DNA of 64,000 nucleotides, from the NCBI GenBank assembly GCA_037127315.1, contig JBBBDQ010001124.1, positions 1,959,501 through 2,023,500 on the forward strand. The letters are read 5' to 3'. The DNA comes from Ascarosepion bandense. Lineage: Eukaryota > Mollusca > Cephalopoda > Sepiida > Sepiidae. The notes beneath the pieces were generated by a model, which saw only the letters and a program-made list of their open reading frames with translations, did no database searches and had not been told where the DNA came from. The translations under genes and the position numbers were made by a program. Below, one piece after another: positions 20,851 to 32,944 of this stretch (the first letter of the stretch is position 1; every line of letters begins with the position of its first letter).

Positions 20851-21550
20851 AATACGGGTTACAGATATTACAAATTTAATAAAAGTATTAATCACATATT
20901 GAACAATAAACAGGACGATATGTTAGCAAAAGCGAAGAAATTCAGTGATGTCACCAGGTTCTGTATTACATCGATGCCACTCTCAAATGAAAAGAAATAA
21001 CACAGCTTATGGATATCACAAATTTAATAAAATTATTAATGAGATATTTTATAATAAGCAAGAAGACATGTTAGCAACAGCAAAGAAATTCAGGGATGAT
21101 GTCTCTAGGTTCTGTACTGCATCGAGTCCACGCTTAGATTAAAATAAAAAACACGGGTTATGGAAATCACAAATTTAATAAAATTATTAATGAAATCTTT
21201 AACAATGAACAAGATATGTTAGCTGCAGCAAAGAAATTAGTAATGATGAAAATAGGTTCTGTACTGCATCGATGGCTCTTTTCATATTGAAAGAAAAAAA
21301 ACACTATAGCAAATTCAATTAAATTATTAATGGTATGTTTGACAATAACTAATATGATATGTTAGCAATGGCAAGGAAATTCAGTGATGATGTCCTCAGG
21401 TTAATAGAAAATATCTTAGCAACACAAAGAAATTCACTTATAATGTCACCAGGTTCTACACCGAATCGATGCCGCTCTCAAATAAAATGAAAACATATGG
21501 GTTATGGATATCACAAATTTAATAAAATTATTAATGACATGTTTAACTAT
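20850..21550 (+). repeat. Tandem repeat (about 146 bp, 5 copies) probably derived from LINE RT
   Basis: Units recur near 20872, 21020, 21166, 21316 and 21515, marked by acaaatttaataaaattatt and gaaattcagtgatgatgtc. The first unit reads INHILNNKQDDMLAKAKKFS and the second KIINEIFYNKQEDMLATAKK in an open frame. In RTs of the interrupted family, the stretch after I-N-H-L (Y-M-D-D-L) and before K-x-F-S-D-D lies at this point, so the unit looks like a duplicated piece around the RT active-site region with the YMDD itself lost. The RT origin is inference from position and pattern. The tandem structure is seen directly. Confidence 0.65.
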
Positions 21551-21608
21551 AAATTTCTCTGGTCGATGGTATTTTTAGCAGAGTATCATCTCTATTATTA
21601 TTTATATA

Positions 21609-21850
21609 CAGGGTGCAATGGATAAATTGTCGTCATTTTATATTTTTAATTTCACCTATGTACATTGTTTCTTTATTTAATTTGTCTACTGCTCAAAATT
21701 GTAGGTTTAGTTGGACACCGTCTGTGAGAAAAAGAGGGACTATGACGCAATTCACTCTGAAAGAAATTTGGAACGGCTTGCTGAATTGCTTAGCATTCAT
21801 GTCGTAAGCTTTAATACAAACATTTCAGAGTGTTTAGGTGTTGATGTAAT
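21609..21850 (+). pseudogene. mariner 5' end: terminal sequence and transposase N-terminus
   Basis: A TA dinucleotide (21607-21608) precedes cagggtgcaatggataaatt, in the style of a mariner terminal repeat at its TA target. About 135 bp later an ORF reads MTQFTLKE. Then, with a frameshift, come LAELL and NISECLGVDV, resembling the N-terminal helix-turn-helix of mariner transposases (here about 21742-21846). It breaks off at about 21850, where unrelated sequence and a LINE 3' end (to 22663) intervene. The transposase resumes at 22665. Confidence 0.55.
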
Positions 21851-22088
21851 GCATACACCTTGGTTCCCCCTCACTGGAATGTGATTGGCTGGTGTCAGCC
21901 ATAAAGCGAGGACGTCCAGAGATCTACTACTGGAGGTCTACGTTTGTTGACTACGCTTACGTCTCAGAATACTGCATACGACGAATACCATCATTACGTC
22001 TACGTACTAGATTGTGCTATACGGTTACGTTTGCCTTAACCACTTAACTACCTCGAATGATATATATATATATATATATATATATATC
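21851..22088. other. Unassigned sequence with (TA)n, inside the mariner
   Basis: Non-repetitive sequence ending in a TA tract (about 22061-22087). It may be the 5' part of the LINE insertion that follows. Confidence 0.4.
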
Positions 22089-22663
22089 TTTCCGAGACAT
22101 GCTATCCACCTAGGGGTCCTTGACAAAATTTAACGGAGAATCTGCAATGTGATCGATCCCGACTTGGCAGCACAGATACAGTCACTTTCCCACCGGCGCA
22201 GTGTGGCTTCCCTGTGACTCTTTTACAAGTACTTTAACGGCTTCTACTCTGATGAGCTTAGCTCACTGATGCTCCCTATATACGAATTTACTCGAGCCAC
22301 AAGATTAGCAGCTAGGTCCCACCATTTTACTGTGAAACCAATAAGATGAAAATGCAATTTCTACTCCAGCAACTTCTTTTCTCGCACTTCCCGCCTGTGA
22401 AATTCCCTTTCATTTACTTGCTTCCCCGACAGCTACAATCTCTAAGAATTTAAATGTAAAGTCAATTGTCATCTCCTATCTCACTAACTTGCATTCTTTC
22501 TCTCATGCTCTCATCTCATTTCTGCAGTATTCTCATCCCTCTCCTACCCGCTTCCTGACACCCCCTTTATTCTGTCACTCCTTTTCATAACTTTCCACCT
22601 ATGTAACCTCCTGCACAACAGTGGCAGTAAAATGCCTTGCTTGAGGCGATATGATAATAAAAA
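22089..22663 (+). pseudogene. 3' end of LINE inserted in the mariner
   Basis: Plus-strand frames give VIDPDLAAQIQSLSHRRSVA, SLMLPIYEFTRATRLAARSH and, after a frameshift, FFSRTSRLWNSLP-like residues. This is the ORF2 C-terminal region typical of LINEs. A C/T-rich 3' UTR and the tail cctgcacaacagtggcagta to gatatgataataaaaaaa follow. The same family is at 7575-7915, and this copy retains more of the ORF. Its position, with mariner transposase pieces on both sides, indicates insertion after the mariner. Confidence 0.75.
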
Positions 22664-22664
22664 A

Positions 22665-22790
22665 ATCAGGTGTCAAAAGAGTTGGTTGAGTTTAATGGTG
22701 GTTATGAAAGCATGACAGCTCAAAAAACTAATTGTCCTGACAAGAGAATAAGTTTTGAATTTGTTTGTGAGGGGCCGAGACTCAACACAG
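22665..22790 (+). pseudogene. mariner transposase, internal remnant before the array
   Basis: An open stretch reads ELVEFNGGYESMTAQKTN, then CPDKRISFEFVCEG and RLNTEAACFE. The first part resembles the linker after the N-terminal DNA-binding domain. The second part is the E-G-L-x-L-N-T-x-x-Y block before the second catalytic Asp. The sequence between them is shorter than in complete transposases, so about 100 or more residues, including the first catalytic Asp, are missing. Confidence 0.6.
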
Positions 22791-25700
22791 AGGCTGCATG
22801 CTTTGAGTAGGCAGTGCTACCCTGGTACAACAGATGAAGACCTTGGGGTCTGGCAACAGGACTCTACACCACATGCCACACAATAAGAAGAAACCAATTC
22901 TGACTGTCAGGGACAATTTATGTTAATCGCAATGCCCCTTGCATCTAATTCAACTATGCTAAATTGAATTTGTTTGTGAGGGCTTCAGACTCAACACAGA
23001 GGCTTCTCCAGCATGCTTTTGAGTAGGCAGTGCTACCCTGGTACAACAGATGAAGACCTTGTGTCTCTGGCAACAGACTCTACACCATGCCACACAATAA
23101 GAAGAAACCAATCTTGACTAACACAATTTAGTGACCGCATCACCTTGCATCTGAATTCAACTATGTTGAATTGAATTTGTTTGTGAGGGCTTCCAGACTC
23201 AACACAGAGGCCTACATGTTGAGGAAAGGTGCCACTTCCTGGTACAAACAGATGAAGACCTTGTGTCTGGCAACAGGACTCTACACCATGCCACACAATA
23301 AGAAGAAACCAATTCGACTGTCAGACAATTTATGCGACCGCATCACTCCTCGTATCTAATTCAACTATGTTAAATTGAATTTGTTGTGAGGTTTAGATTC
23401 AAACACAGAGGCCTACATGCTTTGAGTAGGCAGTGCTACCCTGGTACAACAGATGAAGACCTTGTGTCTGGCAACAGGACTCTACCATGCCACACAGTCA
23501 GATGAAGAAACCAATCTTGCATCATTGCATAATTTATGCGACCGCATCACCCTCTGCATCAATTCAAATTATGTTAAATTGTTCTTTGTTGTGAGGGCTT
23601 CAGACTCAACACAGAGGCCTTAAGCTATAGCAGTGCTACCCTGGTACAACAGATGAAGACCTTGTGTCTGGCAACAGGACTCTACACCATGCCACAATAA
23701 GAAGAAACCAATCTTGACTGTCAGACAATTTATGCGACCGCATCACCCTCGTATCTAATTCAACTATGTTAAATTGAATTTGTTTGTAGGAAGCCAGATC
23801 AACACAGAGGCCTAAGATAAGCTATAGGCAGTGCTACCTGGGGTACAACAGATGAAGACCTTGGGGTCTGGTACCAGGACCTCTACACCATGCCACATGA
23901 ATAAGAAGAAACCAAATTTGATCAAGTTTGATAATTTATGCGACCGTACCACTCCTTGCATCTAATTCAACTATGTTAAATTGAATTTGTTTAGAGGGGT
24001 TTCAGATCAAACACAGAGGCTCTACATGCTTGGAGTAGGTGAAAGCTACCCTGGCAAGTAACAGATGAAGACCTTGTGTCTGGCAAACAGGACTCTACAC
24101 CATGCCATACACAGAAGAAACCAATCTTGACTGGTTGCACAATTTATGCGACCGCATCACCCCCGTATCTAATTCAACTATGTTAAATTGAATTTGTTTG
24201 TGAGGGCTTCAGACTCAACACAGAGGCCTACATGGCTTTATAGGCAGCTACCCCGGTACAACAGATGAAGACCTTTGTGGTCTGGCAACAGGACTCTACA
24301 CCATGCCATTAAAGAAGAAGAAGAAACCAATCTTGACTGTCAGACAATTTATGCGACCGTATCACCTCGCATCTAATTCAACTATGTTAAATTGAATTTG
24401 TTTGTGAGGGCTTCAGACTCAACATTGGGGAGGGGCTCTCTGCATGCTTTGAGTAGGCAGTGCTACCCTGGCAAGTACAACAGATGAAGACCTTGTGTCT
24501 GGCAACAGGACTCTACACCATGCCACAATATGAAGAAACCAATTCCTGACCGTCAGACAATTTATGCGACCGCATCACTCCCTTTGCATCTAATTCAACT
24601 ATACATTAAATTGAATTTGTTTGTGAGGGCTTCAGACCACAAGAGGCCTAGCATGTTTGAGTAGGCAGTGCCACTCTGGCAAGAAGCAACAGATGAAGAC
24701 CTTGTATGTCTGGCAAATAGACTACACCATGCCACAATAAGAAGAAACCAATCTTGACTGTCAGACAATTTATGTGACCATCACCTCTTTGCATCTAATT
24801 CAACCATGTTAAATTGAATTTGTTTGTGAGGGCTTCAGATCTGAACACAGAGTGCTCATACATGCTTTGAGTAGGCAGTGCTACCCTGGTACAACAGATG
24901 ACCTTGAAGTCTGGCAACAGACCTCACACCATGCCACACAATAAGAAGAAACCGGCTAATCTTACCCACGCATAATTTATGCGACTGCATCACCTTGCAT
25001 CTAATTCAACTATGTTAAATTGAATTTGTTTGTGAGGGCTTCAGACTCAACACACAGAGGCCTACATGCTTTGAGTAGGCAGTGCTACCCCTGGTACAAC
25101 AGATGAAGACCTTGTGTCTGGTAACAGGACTCTACACCATGCCACACAATAAGAAGAAACCAATCTTGACTGTCAGACAATTTATGCGACCGCATCACCC
25201 CCTTGGGACTACTCCAACTATGTTAAATTAACTTGTTTGTGAGGTTTCCCAGACTCAACACAGAGGTCAAGGCTGTTGAGTAGGCAGTGCTACCCTGGTA
25301 CAACAGATGAAGACCAGGTCTGGCAACAGGACTCTACACCATGCCATGTTACCAAGAAGAAACCAATCTTGACTGTCAGACAATTTATGCGACCGCATCA
25401 CCTTTGCATCTAATTCAATCATGTTAACCAGACTGTTAGGAGGGCTTAGACTCAACACAGAGGCTCACATGTTTATAGGCAGTGCTACCCTTCTGGTACA
25501 ACAGATGAAGACCTTGGTGGCCTGGCAACAGGACTCCTACACCATGCCACACAATAAGAAGAAACCAATCTTGACTGTTGGACAATTATGCGACCGTATC
25601 ACCCTTACCCAATTCAACTATGTTAAATTGAATTGTTTGTGAGGGCTTCAGACTCAACACAGAGGCTTCCCCAGCATGCTTATATGCTACCTGGCACAAC

Positions 25701-28700
25701 AGATGAAGACCTTGTGTCTGGCAACAGACCTTTACACCATGCCACACAATAAGAAGAAACCAATCTTGACTGTCAGACAATTTATGTGACTGCATCACCC
25801 CTTGCATCTAATTCAACCATGCTAAATTGAATTTGTTTGTGAGGGCTTCAGACTCAACACAGAGGCCTACATGCTTTTATAGGCAGTGCTACCCTGGTAC
25901 AAATATGAAGACCTTGGTGTCTGGCAAACAGGACCTCACACCATGCCACAATAAGAAGAAACCAATCTTGACTGTCAGACAATTTATGCGACCGCATCAC
26001 CCCCCTTGCATCTAGTCAACTATGTTAAATTGAATTTGTTTGTGAGGCTTCAGACTCAACACAGAGGCCTACATGCTTTGAGTAGGCAGTGCTACTCTGG
26101 TACAACAGATGAAGACCCCAGTCTGGCAAACAGGACTCTACACCATGCCATACAATAAGAAGAAACCAATCTTGACTGTCAGACAACAAGTGACCGCATC
26201 ACCCCTTGCATCAATTCAACTATGTTAAAATTGAATTGCTTCAGAGGGTCTTCAGACTAAATACAGAGGCCTACATGCTTGAGTAGGCAGTGCTACCCTG
26301 GTACAACAGATGAAGACCTCGTGTCTGGCAACAGGACTCTACACCATGCCACACAATAAGAAGAAACTAATCTCTGACTGTCAGACAATTTATGCGACCG
26401 CATCACTCTTTTGCATCTAAATTCAACTATGTTAAATTGAATTTGTTTGTGAGGGCCTAGACTCAACACAGAGGCCTACATGTTTTGAGGAAAGTGTGCT
26501 ACCCTGGTACAACAGATGAAGACCTTGTGTCTGGCAACAGGACTCTACACCATGCCACAATAAAAGAGAAACTAATCTTGACTGTCAGACACTTATGCGA
26601 CCGCATCACCCCCTTGCATTCAATTCAACTATGTTAAATTGAATTCTGTTTGTGAGGGCTTGTAGATCAACACAGAGTGTCTACATGCTTTGAGTAGGCA
26701 GTGCTACCCTGGCAGTGTGTGGCACAACAGATGAAGACCTTGTGTCTGGCAACAGGACTCTACACCATGCCACACAATAAGGAAGAAATCAATCTTGACT
26801 GTCAGACACTGAGGTGCGACCGCATCACTTCGTATCTAATTCAACTATGCTAAATTGAATTCTGCTTGTGAGGGCTTCAGACTCAAACACAGAGGTCACA
26901 TGCTTTGAGCAGGCAGCTACCTGGCAGTAACAGAGAAGACCTTGGGTGTCTGGCAACAGGACTCTACACCATGCCACACAATAAGAAGAAACCAATCTGA
27001 CTTGTCAGGATAACTGGAGGTGACCAGACTGGCCCCTTGGTATCTAATTCAACGTGTTAAATTGAATTTGTTTGTGAGGGCTTGTGACTCAACAGAGAGG
27101 TGCCTACATGCTTTTGAGTAGGCAGTGCTACCCTGGTACAACAGATGAAGACCTTGTGTCTGGCAACAGGACTTCCTGCGTCTCCATGCCACACAATAAG
27201 AAGAAACCAATCTTGACTGTCAGACAATGGCGTGACCGCATCACTCCCTGCATCTAATTCCAACTATGTTAAGAAATTGAATTTGCTTGTGAGGGCTTCA
27301 GACTCAACACAGAGGCCTACATGCTTTGAGAAAAGTTTACCCTGGTACAATAGATGAAGACCTGAAGTCTAAGTAAACAGGACTCACACCATGCCACACA
27401 ATAAGAAGAAACCAATCTTGGACTGTCAGACAATTCTATGACCGCATCACCTTGCATCTAATTCAACTATGTTAAATTGAATTTGTTTGTGAGGGCTTCA
27501 GACTCAACACAGAGGCCTACATGCTTCTATAGGCAGTGCTACCCTGGTACAAATAGACAGTATCTCAGTCTGGCAAACAGGACTCTACACCATGCCACAC
27601 AATAAGAAGAAACCAATCTTGACTGTCAGACAATTTATGCGACCGCATCACCCCTGCATCTAATTCAACTATGTGTTAAATTGAATTGTTTGTGAGGGCT
27701 TCAGACTCAACACAGAGGCCTACATGCTTTGAGCAGGCAGTGCTACCCTGGTACAACAGATGAAGACCTTGGGTGGGTCTGGCAACAGGACTCTACACCA
27801 TGCCACACAAGAAGAAACCAATCTTGACTGTTTTATTTACTCATGCGACTGCATCACTCCCTGCATCTAATTCAACTATGTTAAATTGAATTTGTTTGTG
27901 AGGGCTTCAGACTAACACAGAGGCCTACATGTTTTTGAGTAGGCAGTGCTACCCTGGTACAACAGATGGAAGACTCTGTGTCTGGCAACAGGACTCTACA
28001 CCATGCCATACAATAGTAAGAAACCAATCTTGACTGTCAGACAATTTTATGCGACCGCATCACCCCTTGCCTCCAATTCAACTATGCGAACAATTGTTTG
28101 TGAGGGCTCTTAGACTCAACACAGAGGCCTACATGCTTTGAGTAGCAGTGCTACCCCAGGCAGATGAAGACCTGAAACTTTGGCACAATTCCACACTCCC
28201 CATGCCAGCCAGCAAGAAACCACCTTGACTGTCAGACAATTTATGCGACCGCATCATTCCTTGGCATTCAATTCAACTATGTTAAATTGAATTTGTTTGT
28301 GAGGGCTTCAGACTCCAACACAGAGGCTTCTACATGCTTTGAGTAGGCAGTGGCTACCCTTGGCAGGCAAGAATAGATGAAGACCTTGTGTCTGGCAACA
28401 GGACTCGGTACAGCACAACCACTGCTCACACACAATAAGAAGAAACCAATCTTGACTGTCAGGACAATTATGACCGCATCAGCCCCTTGCATCTAATTCA
28501 ACTATGTTAAATTGGAATTGTTTGTGAGGGCTTCAGATTCCAACACAGAGGTCACATGCTTTGAGTAGGCAGTGCTACCCTGGTAAGTAACAACAGATGA
28601 AGACCTTGTAAGTCTGGCAACAGGACTCTACACCATGCCACACAATAAGAAGAAACCACACCTTGACTGTCAGACACTTCTTATGGTGACCATCACCCCT

Positions 28701-31700
28701 TGCATCTAATTCAACTATGTTAAATTGAATTGTCAGAGGTTTCCAGACTCAACACAGAGGCCTGCTATTGCTTTGAGTAGGCAGTGCTACCTCAAAAGGC
28801 CAACAGATGAGACCTGTGTCTGGCAACAGACCCCTACACCATGCCACAACAAGAAGAAACCAAAATCTGACTGTCAGACAATTTATGTGACCGCATCACC
28901 CCCTGCATCTAATTCAACTATGTTAAATTGAATTTGTTTGTGAGGGCTTCAGACTCAACACAGAGGCTCTACATGCTTTTGAGTAGGCAGTGCTACCCTG
29001 GTACAACAGATGAAGACCTTGGGTGTCTGGCAACAGACTCCTACACCACACAATAAGAAGAAACCAATCTTGGACTGTCAGACAATTTATGCGACCGCAT
29101 CACCCCCTTGCATCTAATTCAAATTCATGTTGTAACTTGAATTGCTTGTGAGGGCTTCAGACTAAATACAGAGGCCTACATACAAGCTTTGAGTAGGCAG
29201 TGCTACCTGGTACAACAGATGAAGACCTTGTGTCTGGCAACAGGACTCTACACCATGCCACACAATAAGAAGAAACCAATCTTGACCGTCAGACAATTTA
29301 TGCGACCGCATCACCTCAAAATTAATTCAACTATGCTAAATTGAATTTGTTTGTGGCTTCAGACTCAACACAGAGGCTCACATGCTTTGAGTAGGCAGTG
29401 CTACCTGGCAGGCTAACAGATGAAGACCAGTCTGGCAACAGGGACTCTACACTACATGCCACACAATAAGAAGAAACCAATCTTGACTGTCAGACACTCA
29501 CATGTTACCTACCACCCCTTGCATCTAATTCAACTGCAGCCAATTGAATTTGTTTGTGAGGGCTTCAGACTCAACACAGAGGCTCACATGCTTTGAGCAG
29601 GGTGTGCTACCCTGGTACAACAGATGAAGACCTTGTGCTCCTGGCAACAGGACTTACACCATGCCACACAATAAGAAGAAACCAATCTTGACTGTCAGAC
29701 AATTATGGACCAGATCACCTTGTGACTGAATTCAATCATGTTAAATTGAATTTGTTTGTGAGGGCTGGGACTGAACACAGAGGCCTACATGCTTTGAGAA
29801 AGCACTCCTGCGTAACAACAGATGAAGACCTTGGGTGGTGGGTCTGGCAACAGGACTCTACACCATGCCACAGAATAAGAAGAAACCACCTTGACTGTCA
29901 GACAATTTATATGACCGCATCACCCCTTGCATCTAATTCAACTATGTTAAATTGAATTGTTTGTGAGGGCTTCAGACTCAACACAGAGGCCTACAAGCCA
30001 TAGGCAGTGCTACCCTGGTACAACAGATGAAGACCTTGTGTCTGGCAACAGGACTTTCTGCTACACCATGCCACACAATAAGAAGAAACCATCTGACTGT
30101 CAGACAATTTATGTGACCGCATCACCCTCGCATCTAATTCAACTATGTTAAATTGAATTTGTTTGTGAGGGCTTCAGACTCAACACAGAGGCCTACATGC
30201 CTTGAGTAGGCAGTGCTACCCTGGCAAGTACAACAGATGAAGATTCCTGTGCCTGGCAACAGGACTCTACACCATGCCACACAATAAGAAGAAACCAATC
30301 TTGACTGTCAGACAATTTATGTGACCTAATGGCCCTCTTTACTCCAATTCAACTATGTTAAATTTGAATTTGTTTGTGAGGGCTTCAGACTCCACTAACA
30401 CAGAGGCCTACATACAAGCTGGAGTAGGCAGTGCTACCCAGGTACAACAGATGAAGACCTTGTGTCTGGCAACAGGACTTACACCATGCCACACAATAAG
30501 AAGAAACCAATCTTGACTGTCAGACAATTTTATGCGACCGCATCACTTCTGCATCTAATGTCTCAACTATGCCAAATTGAATTGCCAGAGGGCTTCAGAC
30601 TCAACACAGAGGCCTATGCCAAGCCATAGTAAAGGCCTGGTACAACAGATGAAGACTCTGTGTCTGGCAACAGGACTCTACACCATGCCACAATAAGAAG
30701 AAACCAATCTTGATCAACAGACAATTTATGCGACCATCAGCCCCCTTGGTGGTCCACTCCAATTATGTTAAATTGAATTTGTTTGTGAGGGCTTCAGACT
30801 CAACACAGAGGCCTACACATGCTTGAGTAGGCAGTGCTACCCTGGTACAACAGATGAAGACCTTGTGTTCAAGGGTCAGACTCTACACCATGCCACACAA
30901 TAAGAAGAAACCAATCTTGACTGTCGACAATTTATGCGACCGCATCACCCCTTGCATCAGACTCATCCACAACCAGGTTCTGTTTGTGAGGGCTTCAGAC
31001 TCAACACAGAGGCCTACATGCTTTGAGTAGGCAGTGCTACCCTGTTAGTACAACAGATGAAGACTCTTGTGTCTGGCAACAGGACTCTACACCATGCCAC
31101 ACAATAAGAAGAAACCAATCTTGACTGTCAGACAATTTATGCGACCCCATCACCCCTGCATCTAATCAACCATGTTGGGAACTTGAATTTTCTGTTTGTG
31201 GAGGTTTCAGGACTCAGCCGCTGAAGCCCACATGCCTTTGAAAAGTGAAAAGCACTGGAAAGTGGCCAGATGTTGACCCCAGTCTGGCAACAGGACTCTA
31301 CACCATGCCACACAATAAGAAGAAACCAATCTTGACTTGTCAGACAATTTGATGCGACCGCATCACCCCTTGCATCTAACTAACCATGTTAAATTGAATT
31401 TGTTTGTGAGGGCTTCAGACTCAACACAGAGGCCTACATGTTTGAGCAGGCAGTGCCACCAGTACAACAGATGAAGACCTTGTGTCTGTAAACAGGACTC
31501 TACACTCAGCGCCACACAATAAGAAGAAACCATCTTGACTGTCAGACAATTTATGCGACCGCATCACCCCTTGCATCTAATTCAACTATGTTAAATTGAA
31601 TTTGTTTGTGAGGGCTTCAGATCTACCACAGAGGCCTACATGTTTTATAGGCAAAGCAATTCCCTGCGCCAACAGATGAAGACCTTGTGTCTGGCAACAG

Positions 31701-31737
31701 GACTTTACACCATGCCACACAAAATAAGAAGAAACCA
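22775..31737 (+). repeat. Satellite array of a mariner transposase core segment (about 203 bp, about 44 copies)
   Basis: Units recur about every 203 bp, each with gaatttgtttgtgagggctt, ctcaacacagaggcctacat, cagtgctaccctggtacaac, tggcaacaggactctacacc and ctgtcagacaatttatgcga. Translated in the appropriate frames a unit reads EFVCEGFRLNTEAYM, AVLPWYNR, RPCVWQQDSTPCHTIRRNQS and LSDNLCDRITP. This is the contiguous mariner transposase block around the second catalytic Asp (QQDS.PCH). Most units have TGA where the family has Trp (Q-S-W-L) and one or two frame breaks, so none is translatable as a whole. The array is flanked by transposase sequence upstream (22665) and downstream (31738), so it arose inside one element. 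Confidence 0.85.
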
Positions 31738-31965
31738 TCTAGTCAACTAATTTCCCTGACTGCAACCCTTGATTATTATGTTTTCGGTGAAGTTGAGCGA
31801 AAGAACAACAAAACTTCTGATACCAAAGATGAACCTTAAGACAAAGATTATGACAGCATTCACCAACTGAAAGAAAGAAGCCATCCAAAAAAGTTGCAGA
31901 AGATTCGTGAAATGGATGGTGGAAAGGGTTTAGGAGAAATAACGGAAACACAAAGTTAATTAAGA
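31738..31965 (+). pseudogene. mariner transposase C-terminus after the array
   Basis: From 31750, ttccctgactgcaaccc then ttgattattatgtt reads F-P-D-C-N-P and, after a one-base slip, L-D-Y-Y-V-F-G-E-V-E-R-K. This matches the SPD(L/C)NPLDYYVWG block that holds the third catalytic Asp. It continues NKTSDTKDE, then IMTAF and, in a third frame, AIQKSCRRFVKWMVERV, the typical C-terminal helix. No inverted copy of the 21609 terminus is seen after it, so the 3' terminal repeat is missing or too diverged to recognise. Confidence 0.8.
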
Positions 31966-32094
31966 GCTACAGGGGATAGGAAGTTGTGGAGAGCCAGTCG
32001 ATTACGTCCTGAAGAGACATGACACATAAAAAATAATATTGATTTGAGATTTTCAGCGTCAATCATTCATTAACAAAAGCTTCATCTATTGTTA

Positions 32095-32745
32095 AATAAA
32101 TGGGTAAATTTTCGTTTTAGGTACCGACTGTTTTTCGCCTTTCAAATTTATCCAAAATAGCATTATTTCTGTGCAAATGTATATGCTGAACTCGAATAAA
32201 CAATTAGTTATTGAAGAAACTTACCTTTTTTTGCTTTGAAAGTCCAGAAAAAAACGAACTATATCTCGCACTTTTTCTCTCCCGTAACTCTCACGAAGTC
32301 ATGTAATTAACTGCAGAATGACATTCTACGTAGGCAGCAATTTTGGTCGAATTTCGTCCTTTACTAAAACTTCCGGCGATGTACTTCCTGTTATGAGAGC
32401 AATAAGCGTAGAAATACAATAGCGCATTACTTTAATTCCCGGAAGTACATCGCCGGAAGTATCAGTAAATGAAGAAAAATCGACAATAAATTCGATCACA
32501 TGCGCAGTCTGTCATTCTGCAGTTAATTACGTGACTTCGTGAGAGTTACGGGAGAGAAAAAGTGCAAGATATAGTTCGTTTTTTTTTTTTTATGGACATT
32601 TAGGTAAAAAAAAAAGGTAAGTTTCTTTAATAACTAACACTTGATTTGAGTTCAGCATATACATTTGCACAGAGATAATGCTATTTTGGATAAATTTGAA
32701 AGGGAAAAGCGACGGGATTTAAAACGAAAATTTACCAATAAATGA
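32095..32745. mobile_element. Foldback / MITE-like element with about 290-bp inverted arms
   Basis: The left arm (about 32095-32395) and right arm (about 32450-32745) are reverse complements at high similarity. Paired words include gtaaattttcgttttag with aaaacgaaaatttacc, tttatccaaaatagcattat with its complement near 32680, cgtaactctcacgaagtca with tgacttcgtgagagttacg, and cttccggcgatgtacttcc with ggaagtacatcgccggaag. A spacer of about 55 bp separates the arms. No ORF lies inside. A TA or AAT-type target may flank it. Confidence 0.85.
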
Positions 32746-32944
32746 AATACTATAAGTCTTATGATAAATCTAGAAAAATAGTGGAGATATTAAAAACATT
32801 GTCAGTCAAAAGATTATCACTATTTTCCAGAAACGCTTTTCTTTTCTCCTGAATGACAAAGTCGTTGAAAAATTGTCTGCAAATGCCAATTAAGACAATT
32901 ACATGTCAGCAATTGATCAACAAGCGTTTGTGTGTTATCGGCTT

